Source of the DNA: Lysobacter terrestris
Lineage (GTDB): Bacteria; Pseudomonadota; Gammaproteobacteria; Xanthomonadales; Xanthomonadaceae
DNA: 64,000 nucleotides
Direction: 5' to 3'
Assembly (NCBI RefSeq): GCF_014489475.1
Contig: NZ_CP060820.1
Coordinates: 248,001 to 312,000, forward strand
The notes beneath the pieces are model-generated. The model did no database searches. It was not told the DNA's origin and worked only from the letters and a program-made list of their open reading frames with translations. Within the stretch, counting starts at the first letter, position 1. Each line of letters opens with the position of its first letter. The translations under genes and the position numbers were made by a program. Positions 1-7,770 of the stretch are shown here, in pieces.

Positions 1-1
1 C

Positions 2-385
2 CGCAGCCCGCAGCACGGCTACAGCGTCGTGGCGATGACCTGGGGCCCGGGCCAGGGCACGCCGGTGCACGACCATTCCGGCCTGTGGTGCGTGGAAGGC
101 GTCTGGGACGGCGAGCTGGAAATCGTCCAGTACGAACTGCTCGAACGCGACGGCGACCGCTTCCACTTCCGCGCCGCGGGCGGCATGCACGCCGGCCCCG
201 GCAGCGCCGGCAGCCTGATTCCGCCGCACGAGTACCACACCATCCGCAACGCCAGCGACCGCAACGTCGCGATCTCGCTGCACATCTACAAGGCGCCGAT
301 GGAGTGCTGCTCGATGTTCACGCCGCGCGAGGGCGAATGGTTCGTGCGCCAGGACAAGACACTCTGTACCGACGCGACCGAATGA
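2..385 (+). CDS. Cysteine dioxygenase-like cupin protein (5' end missing)
   Basis: The open frame runs in from the left edge, so the N-terminus lies outside the window; an internal ATG at 29 is too late to be the true start. The visible part carries the cupin metal motif HDH followed by a conserved G and W and an E ten residues on, and a later histidine in HEYH. This matches the thiol dioxygenase (cysteine dioxygenase type I) family, soluble iron enzymes that oxidise cysteine to cysteine sulfinate. The substrate is inferred from family resemblance only; 3-mercaptopropionate dioxygenases look alike. It ends in TGA at 383-385. Confidence 0.75.
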   Translation, partial: RSPQHGYSVVAMTWGPGQGTPVHDHSGLWCVEGVWDGELEIVQYELLERDGDRFHFRAAGGMHAGPGSAGSLIPPHEYHTIRNASDRNVAISLHIYKAPMECCSMFTPREGEWFVRQDKTLCTDATE

Positions 386-476
386 TCCACGACGATGCCG
401 GGCTTGCCCGGCATTTTCTTTTGCGCGCACTCGCATCTGATCGAGCCACGCCACTGCCACGGACCGGAGCGTTTCC

Positions 477-929
477 ATGCTGAAAGACCTGCTGCTCGCC
501 TCGTTCCACCACCTGCTGTTCTTCGCCCTGATCGCCATGCTGGTGACCGAATCGGTCCTGCTGCGCGGCCGCGTCGACGGCGTCGTCGTGCAACACCTTG
601 CCCGCCTGGACTCCGGCTACGGCATGAGCGCGGGCCTGCTGCTGGTGGTCGGCCTGCTGCGCGTCTTCCAGGGCGTGAAGGGCTACGACTTCTACCTGCA
701 CAACCCCTGGTTCCACGCCAAGCTCGGCTGCTTCGTGCTGGCCGGGCTGCTGTCGATCCTGCCGACCATCCGCTTCCTGCGCTGGCGCAAGGCGCTGGCC
801 GCCGACCCCGCGTTCGTGCCGGCCGCCGGCGAAGTCGCGGCGCTGGCGCGTATCGTCCGCTTCGAACTGCTGCTGGTCGCCGCGATCCTGGTATTCGCCG
901 CGATGATGGCCCGCTACGGCGGCTTCTGA
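477..929 (+). CDS. DUF2214 family inner-membrane protein
   Basis: This 150-residue protein has four strongly hydrophobic stretches (about residues 5-25, 50-70, 80-100 and 125-148), so it is an integral membrane protein. The opening with an acidic, histidine-containing first helix (paired His near residue 11) and the mid-protein GxKGYxFYxxNPWFHxKL segment fit the DUF2214 family. No function is established for that family. It follows the dioxygenase-like gene by 91 bases on the same strand and may be read with it. ATG start, no strong Shine-Dalgarno seen. Confidence 0.7.
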   Translation: MLKDLLLASFHHLLFFALIAMLVTESVLLRGRVDGVVVQHLARLDSGYGMSAGLLLVVGLLRVFQGVKGYDFYLHNPWFHAKLGCFVLAGLLSILPTIRFLRWRKALAADPAFVPAAGEVAALARIVRFELLLVAAILVFAAMMARYGGF

Positions 930-952
930 AGCCAATCCCCGGCCCGCTCGGC

Positions 953-958
953 TATACT
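953..958 (+). promoter_or_regulatory. Probable -10 box of tRNA-Leu(CAA)
   Basis: TATACT ends 10 bases before the first tRNA base and is followed by a GC-only discriminator, as in stringently controlled stable-RNA promoters. No convincing -35 hexamer is seen at the normal distance. Confidence 0.5.
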
Positions 959-968
959 GCGCGGCCGC

Positions 969-1056
969 GCCGGAATGGCGGAATCGGTAGACGCAGCGGA
1001 CTCAAAATCCGCCGCCCTTAAAAGCGTGTGGGTTCGAGTCCCACTTCCGGCACCAG
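969..1056 (+). tRNA. tRNA-Leu (anticodon CAA)
   Basis: The sequence folds into a class II cloverleaf. The 7-bp acceptor stem is GCCGGAA with TTCCGGC, the anticodon stem GCGGA/TCCGC encloses loop CTCAAAA giving anticodon CAA, there is a long variable arm as expected for leucine, and the T arm contains GGTTCGAGTCC. The 3' CCA is encoded. It reads UUG codons. Confidence 0.96.
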
Positions 1057-1057
1057 A

Positions 1058-1099
1058 AAAAACAAAGGGTTAGGCTTCGCGGCCTAACCCTTTTGTTTT
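1058..1099 (+). terminator. Intrinsic terminator after tRNA-Leu(CAA)
   Basis: A long hairpin whose arms AAACAAAGGGTTAGGC and GCCTAACCCTTTTGTTT meet around a TTCGC-type loop starts right behind the tRNA and ends in a T-rich arm. The A/T-rich base pairs make it usable in both directions. The left edge is uncertain by one base within an A run. Confidence 0.85.
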
Positions 1100-1125
1100 G
1101 GCCCAACTAGAGCAATGGAGGAACC

Positions 1126-2028
1126 ATGCCGTTGATGCTTGGGGAGCGGGTGGCAGTCGCAGCACTCGCAAAGCTGCTCTATGACTTCTTGCCGGCAAGT
1201 GGAAACAACAGCACGTCTTTTCCCATTGCAGCAGCGCGGGCGGGTGTTGCGGAAGGATGGCCTCACGGTAAACCGAGCAAGGAACCCGGCATCGTCGCGC
1301 TCTTGACTTGGACGTTGGAGTACCGGCGCAGCAACTTTTGCGCATTGATCCAAGAGGTAGTGATTCAATCAATTACTTGGCGTGGACGAGGCGGAAATCC
1401 GCTCACTCGCGACGAAGTCACCGAGCTTAATCGCCTTTTGCTTGGGGTTAACTTCAAAATCCCCGAACTGAATGCATCGTCGTTTCTGGATAGCTTGCCT
1501 GGCGGTGTCGTAAGCACACCTCAGGCAACACAGGTCCCGAGCGAAGCCGCGTATGCGCAACTAATGAGCGAACTGATGGCTCTGGCTACCCTCGATCCGC
1601 AAGGTCGCGGATACGCGTTTGAGAAGTTCCTCAGCAATGTGTTTGATGTGTTTAGTCTGGCCCCACGAGGCGCATTCCGTAATATCGGAGAACAGATAGA
1701 CGGCAGCTTCGTCCTTCATCACGAAACTTACCTAGTCGAAGCAAAGTGGCAGAACGCGAGAACCGACGCCAGCGATCTTCGCTCCTTTGCCGGCAAGGTG
1801 CGCGACAAGACCACTTGGGGACGTGGCGTGTTCATCAGCAACTCTGGCTTCACTGATGTTGGCCTTGAAGCGTTCGGCCGAGGCCAGCCAGTGATTTGCG
1901 TTGAGGGGCTAGATCTCTACGAAGCACTGGAACGACGACTTGATTTGGCCGACGTGTTTGCCCGCAAAGTGCGTCGCGCCGTTGAAACAGGCCGCCCCCT
2001 CGTTCGGGTTCGTGAGCTATACCCTTAA
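1126..2028 (+). CDS. Mrr-like restriction endonuclease family protein
   Basis: This is a 300-residue protein. The C-terminal half has the PD-(D/E)xK nuclease pattern: E166 in a GYAFEKFL helix, D192 in EQIDGS and E205-x-K207 in LVEAKW, followed by the typical GRGVFISNSGF strand. This matches the Mrr catalytic family. The N-terminal 130 residues are helical and unassigned and may set target specificity. A good ribosome site (GGAGG, 5 bases before ATG) fixes the start. Codon use is visibly more A/T-rich than its neighbours and the gene sits immediately behind a tRNA terminator, so horizontal acquisition is likely. No methylase gene accompanies it, which fits a modification-dependent or stand-alone defence nuclease; that role is inferred. 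Confidence 0.8.
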   Translation: MPLMLGERVAVAALAKLLYDFLPASGNNSTSFPIAAARAGVAEGWPHGKPSKEPGIVALLTWTLEYRRSNFCALIQEVVIQSITWRGRGGNPLTRDEVTELNRLLLGVNFKIPELNASSFLDSLPGGVVSTPQATQVPSEAAYAQLMSELMALATLDPQGRGYAFEKFLSNVFDVFSLAPRGAFRNIGEQIDGSFVLHHETYLVEAKWQNARTDASDLRSFAGKVRDKTTWGRGVFISNSGFTDVGLEAFGRGQPVICVEGLDLYEALERRLDLADVFARKVRRAVETGRPLVRVRELYP

Positions 2029-2087
2029 CCGTCGGCCACGGGCGTGGACATTACCGGCACTCAAGCTCGGCACACCCCAGACATAGA

Positions 2088-2133
2088 GAAGGCCCAGTCC
2101 TAGAGGTTTGAACCCTCTGGTGGCTGAGCCTTC
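2088..2133. terminator. Imperfect hairpin between convergent genes
   Basis: Outer arms GAAGGC/GCCTTC and inner arms AGAGG/CCTCT bracket the loop TTTGAAC, with partial pairing between. It sits 60 bases behind the nuclease stop and between two convergent genes. No run of T follows, so a terminator role is only plausible. The inner arm happens to resemble a tRNA T arm, but no rest of a cloverleaf is present. Confidence 0.35.
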
Positions 2134-2254
2134 CGTTGCCGGAGCGGTTGCGTCGAGTTTTCAGGCTCGTCACTTGTTCTCCGACGCCTGTGAGCTTACT
2201 GCGGCGACTGTTATCACCGGATAAAGGCCGCCTCAAGATTGGCGAAAACCCCGT

Positions 2255-2665
2255 TCAGCGCGAGCCGGCGATGCCGCCGAGCACCGCCACCAGCAGCACG
2301 CCGAACACGATCGCGGTGAGCCAGGCGAGCAGCACGCCCAGCAGCGACTTCCACTGCCGACGCAGGCCGAAATACGCGCCCACCGCCAGCGTCGGGGCCA
2401 CCAACATGCCCAGCCACAGCAGGCCCGCTGCGGCGGCGAACCTGACCGAGCTGAAGCGCGCCAGCAGCGGCAAGGCCACGGTCAGCCACAGGAAGGTGAA
2501 TCCGATCGCCACCCAGCCCACGCCGTAGCCGCGCCACCACGGATTGCCGGTGGGGCGGACCACGCCGCCTTCGGCCGGGCGCGAGGACGGCGGTGCGTAC
2601 AGGGTGTCGAAGGAGGACGCGGAGTCGTCTCCCGCAGTGGTTTGCGGCGACGGCTGCCCGGTCAT
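2255..2665 (-). CDS. Hypothetical membrane protein of the PspC cassette
   Basis: A 136-residue protein with a polar, low-complexity N-terminal 45 residues and then three hydrophobic helices (about 52-75, 80-100 and 110-133). I do not recognise the family. The chosen ATG at 2665 overlaps the stop of the upstream gene as ATGA, which indicates translational coupling; a start at 2677 is also open. It is the last gene of a PspC / HExxH protein / membrane protein group. Confidence 0.6.
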   Translation of the reverse strand: MTGQPSPQTTAGDDSASSFDTLYAPPSSRPAEGGVVRPTGNPWWRGYGVGWVAIGFTFLWLTVALPLLARFSSVRFAAAAGLLWLGMLVAPTLAVGAYFGLRRQWKSLLGVLLAWLTAIVFGVLLVAVLGGIAGSR

Positions 2666-3102
2666 GCCCAGGGCCACCAGCCGCTACCCGTCTGCGCGTA
2701 ACGATCGGCCGCGCGCTCGAAGCGGTTGCGCACGCTGACGCCGCCGCACGCCAGGTACAGCGGCAGGAACAGCAGGCCCAGCGCCATGTACTGGTAGACG
2801 TGGGCGCGTTCGTGGTCGGCGAGCATGATCGGCGCCTCGTCGCCGTGGCCGGCGCGGTGTGCGTAGGTCACGCAGGTCGAATCCAGTGTGTCGCCGGTGT
2901 GCAGGATCACGTTGCCCAGCGTGAGCGCCCCGCCCGGCCCCCACGGCCAATGATGGAACACCACCGCGAGGTCGCGCGGCCGCCAGTGCACGTGCGCGCC
3001 GAACGCGAGCCCGACGAGTCCCGCGATCAATCCAAGCAGGGTGTTAGGCAGGGCCCAGAGCAGGCCGAGCGCCACCGCGGTGCCGCGCAGCACTGGATTC
3101 AA
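2662..3102 (-). CDS. Small membrane protein with gluzincin-like HExxH motif
   Basis: This 146-residue protein has hydrophobic segments at about 8-36 and 104-122. Between and after them it carries H97-E98-x-x-H101 (HERAH) and, 28 residues on, an E129-R-A-A-D133 element. HExxH followed by ExxxD is the zinc-ligand layout of M48/M56-type gluzincin membrane peptidases, so a minimal zinc protease is possible; the length is well below those families. The start is taken as TTG at 3102, which overlaps the pspC stop (TTGA) and has a GGAAGAGG ribosome site; a GTG at 3129 lacks one. The protease role is inferred. Confidence 0.6.
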   Translation of the reverse strand: MNPVLRGTAVALGLLWALPNTLLGLIAGLVGLAFGAHVHWRPRDLAVVFHHWPWGPGGALTLGNVILHTGDTLDSTCVTYAHRAGHGDEAPIMLADHERAHVYQYMALGLLFLPLYLACGGVSVRNRFERAADRYAQTGSGWWPWA

Positions 3103-3299
3103 TTGCCCTCTTCCGGGATCAGCAGCCACAGGATCAGGTAGACCAGGATGCCGGGGAAGCCCGCCGACACGATCGACAGCACGACGTACAGCACGCGCGT
3201 GAGCGTGGCGCTCCAGCCGAAGCGCCGGGCGATGCCGCCCATCACGCCGGCGATGATGCGGTCGTGGCGACTGCGGGAAAGCGTGCGCGGGGCGTTCAT
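3099..3299 (-). CDS. PspC domain protein
   Basis: A 66-residue single-domain protein: a basic N-terminus, a VMGGIARRFGWSATLTRVLYV segment typical of PspC (phage-shock protein C), one hydrophobic helix at about 37-60 and an IPEE end. Members sit in the inner membrane and respond to envelope stress in other bacteria. It heads a three-gene group with overlapping ends, with the HExxH protein and a further membrane protein downstream. No pspA or pspB homologue is in the window. Confidence 0.85.
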   Translation of the reverse strand: MNAPRTLSRSRHDRIIAGVMGGIARRFGWSATLTRVLYVVLSIVSAGFPGILVYLILWLLIPEEGN

Positions 3300-3338
3300 G
3301 GGTCCATCCTCCTCATGCCTGCCGAGTCTAGCGCGGCG

Positions 3339-3713
3339 TCAACGCGGGTTGGGTTGCGGCTTGCGCATTTCGCGCAGTCTTTCGGTCAACCAAACCGCCG
3401 ACGGAATGGCCGGCCGGCCCGGGCACCGCACCTGGTAGGCGCGGCCGCTCATGCTGCTCTTGGTGCCGGCGCGCTCGATGAACTGCTCGGCGTTGGCGGC
3501 CATGTCGCGTTCGCGCAACCAGTCGTACTTGCGACGCAGGTGTTCCTGCGCCTTCTGCGCCGGATACCAGCTGCCGTTGCGCTGGAAGTCGCAGCCGGAT
3601 GCGCCCAGCGCGGCGATCAACGCCTCGATTTCGCGCGTGGCGGCGGGCGGCGGCGCTGCCGGCGCGGGCAGCGCCAGCAGCAGGCCGATGAGCAATGCGA
3701 AGAGTCGGTTCAT
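3339..3713 (-). CDS. DUF5329 family secreted protein
   Basis: A 124-residue protein with a clear Sec signal (MNRLFALLIGLLLALPAPA, cleavage near 19-20). The mature part has an ExEALIAALGxSGCxFxRNGxWY segment, a tryptophan/tyrosine pair and a second cysteine in RCPG, matching the DUF5329 family of periplasmic proteins of unknown function. The two cysteines could form a disulfide. It lies between phaC (63 bases upstream) and pspC (39 bases downstream), all on the minus strand. Confidence 0.75.
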   Translation of the reverse strand: MNRLFALLIGLLLALPAPAAPPPAATREIEALIAALGASGCDFQRNGSWYPAQKAQEHLRRKYDWLRERDMAANAEQFIERAGTKSSMSGRAYQVRCPGRPAIPSAVWLTERLREMRKPQPNPR

Positions 3714-3776
3714 GCGGCAAGCGTGGCGGCGGCTGGCTGAATCGGTGCTATCGCGATCCTTCCATCGCGACCGGTG

Positions 3777-4862
3777 CTAGCGCGAACGCTGCGTCAGCCA
3801 GTCGTGGATCCCCGCTGGCACCTCGCGTTGCGCGCGGCTCGACACGTAGATGCCGATGTGGCCGCCCTTGAACGAGAGTTCGCTGTAATCGTCGCTACCC
3901 ACCAGATCCTTGAGCGCTTTCGACGCCGCCGGCGGCACCAGGTGGTCCTGCTCGGCGAAGATGTTCAGCACCGGCATGTCGACGTAGCCCAGGTCGACCG
4001 GGCGTCCGCCGATCTCGATGCCGCCGTTGACGAAGCCGTTGCGCTGGTAGAACTGGGTGACGAACTGGCGGAAGGCCTCGCCCGCCTGGTCGGGCGAGTC
4101 GAAGATCCACTTCTCCATGCGCAGGAAGTCTTCCAGCGCCTGCTTGTTGTCGAGGATGTCCATCATCCCGACGTACTTCTGCACGAACAGCCGCCACGGC
4201 TTGAGCGTGAGGTAGGTCCAGTTCATCAGGTCGGCCGGGACGTTGCCGAGCGTGTCGACGAAGGCATCGACGTCGAGGCCGCGCACCCAGTTCGACAGCA
4301 TGTTGTCCTCGCCGTGGAAGTCCACCGGCGTGACCATGGTGACGAGGTTGCGGACCTTCTTCGGGTTCAACGCGGAATAGCACAGCGAGAACGCGCCGCC
4401 CTGGCAGATGCCGAGCAGGTTGACCGCGTCCATCCGGTATTCGCGGCGCAGGTGGTCGATGGCGCCGCCGAGGAAGCGCTGGATGTAGTCCTCCAGTTCC
4501 AGGTAGCGGTCGGAGCGGTCTGGGTAGCCCCAGTCGATCACGTACACGTCCTGGCCGCGTTCCAGCAGGCCGCGCACGATCGACTTGTCGCTCTGCAGGT
4601 CGACCATGTACGGGCGGTTGACCAGCGCGTAGCTGATGATCAGCGGCACCTTGGCGGTCGGCGCCTTCTCGCCGCGGAAGCGGTACAGCACCACCTTGCC
4701 GTCGCGCCAGACTTCCTCGCGCGCGGTCGCGCCGTAGGCCACGTCGTCGACCTCGTGCAGCGTTTCCAGGCCGGCGCGCAGCTTGGCCTGCATCTGCATC
4801 GCTTCCTGCGCCAGCGCATCGGGGGTGAAGTTGAAGGGGCCGAGCAGGTCGTGGCGGTTCAT
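3777..4862 (-). CDS. phaC: Class III poly(3-hydroxyalkanoate) synthase subunit PhaC
   Basis: This is the catalytic subunit that polymerises (R)-3-hydroxyacyl-CoA into PHA at the granule surface. The 361-residue length is right for class III (about 355) and too short for class I/II. It has the lipase-like box GICQGG with nucleophile C153, a D306 in FAEQDHLVPP and H335 in GGHIG, completing the Cys-Asp-His triad. Its ATG overlaps the phaE stop as ATGA, so the two subunits are translationally coupled. Confidence 0.95.
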   Translation of the reverse strand: MNRHDLLGPFNFTPDALAQEAMQMQAKLRAGLETLHEVDDVAYGATAREEVWRDGKVVLYRFRGEKAPTAKVPLIISYALVNRPYMVDLQSDKSIVRGLLERGQDVYVIDWGYPDRSDRYLELEDYIQRFLGGAIDHLRREYRMDAVNLLGICQGGAFSLCYSALNPKKVRNLVTMVTPVDFHGEDNMLSNWVRGLDVDAFVDTLGNVPADLMNWTYLTLKPWRLFVQKYVGMMDILDNKQALEDFLRMEKWIFDSPDQAGEAFRQFVTQFYQRNGFVNGGIEIGGRPVDLGYVDMPVLNIFAEQDHLVPPAASKALKDLVGSDDYSELSFKGGHIGIYVSSRAQREVPAGIHDWLTQRSR

Positions 4863-5854
4863 GCGCGTGCTCCCTTCTTCCTCGCCGGGGCCTTGGCCGC
4901 GGCTGCCTTGGTGGCCTTCGCAGCGGCGGGCTTCTTTGCCTCCGCTGCAGGCGCGGCGTTGCCGCGTTCCTGCAAGGCATCGCGCACGCGGCGCAGTTCG
5001 CGTTCGAGCTGCACGATCTTGCGGTGCGCCGCATCGATCTCGGTGCGGGTCGGGATGCCGAGCTGGTTGCAGTACTGCTCGACCTCGCCCTGCAGGCCGG
5101 CGCGCACCTTCATCTGTGCGTTGAGGAAGTCGCCGTAGGTTTCACGGAAGCGTGGCGACAGCGCGATCTCGGCATAGGCGTCCTCGGCCGCGTCAATCCA
5201 CAGGTCGAACAGCGCGCGCGCCGAGGTGAGCTGGCGGCCGGGTTCGCTGCGTTCGGCGAGCTTGTCCTCGAAGCGGCGGAAGGCGGCCTGCGTCGCCTCG
5301 CCCATCAAGGCGTTGTAGGCGTTGCTCTTTTCCTGGTAGTCCAGCTGCGCCTGCGCCAGCGCCTGCCAGCGCTCCTGGTGCTCGCGCGCGAAGCCGAACG
5401 CCGGCAGCCCCAGCCAGCTGCGGCCGTCGCGCTGCATCGATTGCAGCAGCGGCGCCATCTGTTCCATCCACTGGTCCACGCCGTACTGGCCCGGCCCCGG
5501 CATGCCCTGGAACATCTGTGCGAACGCGTTGGAGCCGTTCGCGCCGAGCATCCGCTGCCACGCAGCCGCGATGTCGGCGGGCTGCGCGTTGGTGCCGGCG
5601 AACTGCGCGGCCAGCTGCTGCATCTGCCCCAGCCACTGCTGCGCCTGCGAATTGAAGCGGTTGACGGCATCGTCGGCGCCGCTCATGGGATTCGCCGCGG
5701 CGGCACCCTTCGCCAGCTGCGACCACCAGCCCAGGGCATCGTTCCAGTTCGGCATGGCGGGCTGGGCCGGCGCGGCACCCGCGCGCATCGCCTCGCCCCA
5801 GGCGCCCCAGTACTGGCGCGCGAGCTGCTCAAAATCGTCGAATCCGCTGGCCAT
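4859..5854 (-). CDS. phaE: Class III PHA synthase subunit PhaE
   Basis: PhaE is the non-catalytic partner of PhaC. The 331-residue protein begins with an aromatic MASGFDDFEQLARQYW segment and has a glutamine/methionine-rich middle and a C-terminal coiled coil (about 265-300) as in the family. The start at 5854 has a GGAGG site 7 bases upstream; an upstream ATG at 5902 lacks one. After the coiled coil it carries an unusual lysine/alanine-rich tail (about residues 303-331, with AAKK/KATK units) resembling histone-H1-like tails. It is followed by phaC with a 4-base overlap. Confidence 0.92.
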   Translation of the reverse strand: MASGFDDFEQLARQYWGAWGEAMRAGAAPAQPAMPNWNDALGWWSQLAKGAAAANPMSGADDAVNRFNSQAQQWLGQMQQLAAQFAGTNAQPADIAAAWQRMLGANGSNAFAQMFQGMPGPGQYGVDQWMEQMAPLLQSMQRDGRSWLGLPAFGFAREHQERWQALAQAQLDYQEKSNAYNALMGEATQAAFRRFEDKLAERSEPGRQLTSARALFDLWIDAAEDAYAEIALSPRFRETYGDFLNAQMKVRAGLQGEVEQYCNQLGIPTRTEIDAAHRKIVQLERELRRVRDALQERGNAAPAAEAKKPAAAKATKAAAAKAPARKKGARA

Positions 5855-5885
5855 ACGTTCCTCCGTCAAGACGGACGGATGATAA

Positions 5886-5915
5886 CGCCGCGGTTGTTGC
5901 AACTGTGCCGCGGCG
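5886..5915. repeat. 8-bp inverted repeat between pssA and phaE
   Basis: CGCCGCGG and CCGCGGCG flank a 14-base spacer in the 76-base gap between the pssA stop and the phaE start. It could end pssA transcription or bind a regulator of phaEC; there is no T run. Confidence 0.35.
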
Positions 5916-5930
5916 ACCGGCGGGCGGTGC

Positions 5931-6563
5931 TCAGGGCTTGGGGATGTGCAGGGTCTTGCTGATCATCAACGAGCCCGACAGCGCGAACATCAGCACCAGC
6001 GGATGGAACTGCCACGGGCCCAGCCGGACCATGCCCAGCCACAGGTTCTCGCCGATCGCGCCCTGCCACGCCGCGATCGCGAGCACCACCACCAGCAGCA
6101 GGCTGGTCGGGATCGGCGTGCCTTCGAAGTACTTCACCTTGTCGCCGCCGCCGGACAGCAGCTCGGCGGTGACGTTGTAGCGCGCCAGCCGGCTGACGCC
6201 GCAGCCGACGAAATAGCTCAGCACGGCCCAGTCCCAACCGCCCTGCAGACCGCAGGCGTAGGCCAGGGCCGCGGGGGCGACACCGAAGGAAATCACGTCG
6301 GCCAGCGAATCCAGTTCGCGCCCCAGCGTCGAGGACGACTGCCGCCAGCGCGCCACGCGGCCGTCGAGCGCGTCGAAGATGAAGGCGGCCGGGATCAGCG
6401 CCATCCCCACCAGCAGGTCGTTCACCACGCCGTCCTGCAGGAAGCGCATCGCCGCGAAGATCGCGCCGGTGCCGCAGAAGGCATTGGCCAGCGTGAACCA
6501 GTCGGCCAGGTGGAAGCCACGGATCATCGAGAAGTGGCGGCGCTGCGGGGTGGGCTTGTTCAT
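5931..6563 (-). CDS. pssA: CDP-diacylglycerol-serine O-phosphatidyltransferase
   Basis: It makes phosphatidylserine from CDP-diacylglycerol and L-serine, the step towards phosphatidylethanolamine. The CDP-alcohol phosphotransferase motif is complete: D64, D67-G68-x2-A71-R72-x8-G81-x3-D85-x3-D89. Several hydrophobic helices follow, so it is the integral-membrane (Gram-positive/alpha-type) form rather than the E. coli PLD-type enzyme. The start at 6563 (MNKPTPQRR) is chosen because residues upstream look non-coding. Length 210. Confidence 0.88.
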   Translation of the reverse strand: MNKPTPQRRHFSMIRGFHLADWFTLANAFCGTGAIFAAMRFLQDGVVNDLLVGMALIPAAFIFDALDGRVARWRQSSSTLGRELDSLADVISFGVAPAALAYACGLQGGWDWAVLSYFVGCGVSRLARYNVTAELLSGGGDKVKYFEGTPIPTSLLLVVVLAIAAWQGAIGENLWLGMVRLGPWQFHPLVLMFALSGSLMISKTLHIPKP

Positions 6564-6672
6564 GGCGGCGATGCTGCCAAGCGCGCGCCGCCGCGGCAAG
6601 CCATCCGTGCAGGCGTCGCACCGCGAGGCGCGCACCGGAGCCTGCGGCGCATGGCACCGCTAAACTTCCACG

Positions 6673-7770
6673 GTGTCCCTGCCGCCCCCTCCTCCCCGCA
6701 AAGTCGTGCATGTGGACATGGATGCGTTCTACGCCTCCGTCGAACAGCGCGACGATCCATCGCTGCGCGGCAAGCCCGTGGTGGTGGCCTGGCGTGGGGC
6801 GCGCTCGGTGGTGTGCGCGGCCAGCTACGAGGCGCGGCGGTTCGGGGTGCGCTCGGCGATGCCCGCGGTGCGGGCCGAGCGGCTGTGCCCGCAGGCTGTC
6901 TTCGTGCCGCCGGACTTCACCCGCTACAAGGCGGTGTCGAAACAGGTGCGCGAGATCTTCGCGCGCCACACCGACCTGATCGAGCCGCTGTCGCTGGACG
7001 AGGCCTACCTCGACGTCACCGTCACCAAGACCGGCCTGGCCACCGCCACCGAAACGGCGGAAGCCATCCGCGCGGCGATCCGCGAGGAAACGCAGCTCAC
7101 CGCGTCGGCCGGCGTCGCGCCGAACAAGTTCCTCGCCAAGATCGCCAGCGACTTCCGCAAGCCCGACGGCCTGTTCGTGGTCCGTCCGCACCAGGTGCTG
7201 GCCTTCCTCGAACCCTTGCCGGTCGGTCGCCTGCCCGGCGTCGGCAAGGTGATGGAGGGCAAGCTGGCGCAACTCGGCGTAACCACCGTCGGCGACCTGC
7301 GCGCGTTGCGGGTCGAGGAACTGGAGCAGCGCTTCGGCCGCTGGGGCCAGCGCCTGCACGAGTTGTCACTGGGCATCGACGAGCATCCGGTGCAGAGCGA
7401 ACGCCCGACCATGCAGATCTCCGCCGAGGACACCTTCGAGCACGACCTGCTGCTGGAGGAGTTGGAGCCGCACATCCGTCGCCTCGCGGAGAAGGCCTGG
7501 GCGGGTTACGAGCGCGAACAGGCGTCGTCGCCGGGCCGCCTGGCGCGCACCGTGGTGCTGAAGCTGAAGACGTCGGACTTCCGCACGCTGACGCGCAGCC
7601 TGACGCCGCCGCAGCGGCCGGAGTCGTTGCAGCAGCTGGCGGACATCGCCTGCGAGCTGCGCGCACGCGTGGAGTTGCCGGACCGGACGCGGTATCGGCT
7701 GGTGGGGGTCGGGCTGTCGGGGTTCGTGGCTGCCGACAGTGCGGCGGCGCAGGAGGATCTGTTCGGGTGA
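6673..7770 (+). CDS. dinB: DNA polymerase IV (Y-family translesion polymerase)
   Basis: DinB copies past damaged bases without proofreading. The 365-residue protein has the N-terminal HVDMDAFYASVE motif (catalytic D15 and D17), the palm SLDEAYLDV motif (D109, E110), a helix-hairpin-helix region (VGRLPGVGKVMEGKLAQLG) and a little-finger domain. The start is GTG at 6673; the first ATG falls inside the catalytic motif, so a non-ATG start is required. No LexA-type box was picked out upstream. It lies head-to-head with pssA, about 110 bases apart. Confidence 0.95.
   Translation: MSLPPPPPRKVVHVDMDAFYASVEQRDDPSLRGKPVVVAWRGARSVVCAASYEARRFGVRSAMPAVRAERLCPQAVFVPPDFTRYKAVSKQVREIFARHTDLIEPLSLDEAYLDVTVTKTGLATATETAEAIRAAIREETQLTASAGVAPNKFLAKIASDFRKPDGLFVVRPHQVLAFLEPLPVGRLPGVGKVMEGKLAQLGVTTVGDLRALRVEELEQRFGRWGQRLHELSLGIDEHPVQSERPTMQISAEDTFEHDLLLEELEPHIRRLAEKAWAGYEREQASSPGRLARTVVLKLKTSDFRTLTRSLTPPQRPESLQQLADIACELRARVELPDRTRYRLVGVGLSGFVAADSAAAQEDLFG

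Noticed and set aside
2088-2133. A possible tRNA fragment or attachment site behind the Mrr-like gene
   Set aside because: Only a T-arm-like hairpin is present. There is no cloverleaf and no repeat of the tRNA-Leu 3' end longer than about eight bases.
969-2133. A prophage or full genomic island at tRNA-Leu
   Set aside because: Only one gene of foreign look is present; there is no integrase or phage gene.
3751-3770. Short dyad TCGCGAT/ATCGCGA between phaC and the DUF5329 gene
   Set aside because: Seven pairs of GC-rich palindrome without T run are expected by chance at this base composition; not enough to call a terminator.
3774-5138. A 454-codon plus-strand frame across phaC and phaE
   Set aside because: It is a compositional shadow of the well-supported phaCE genes.
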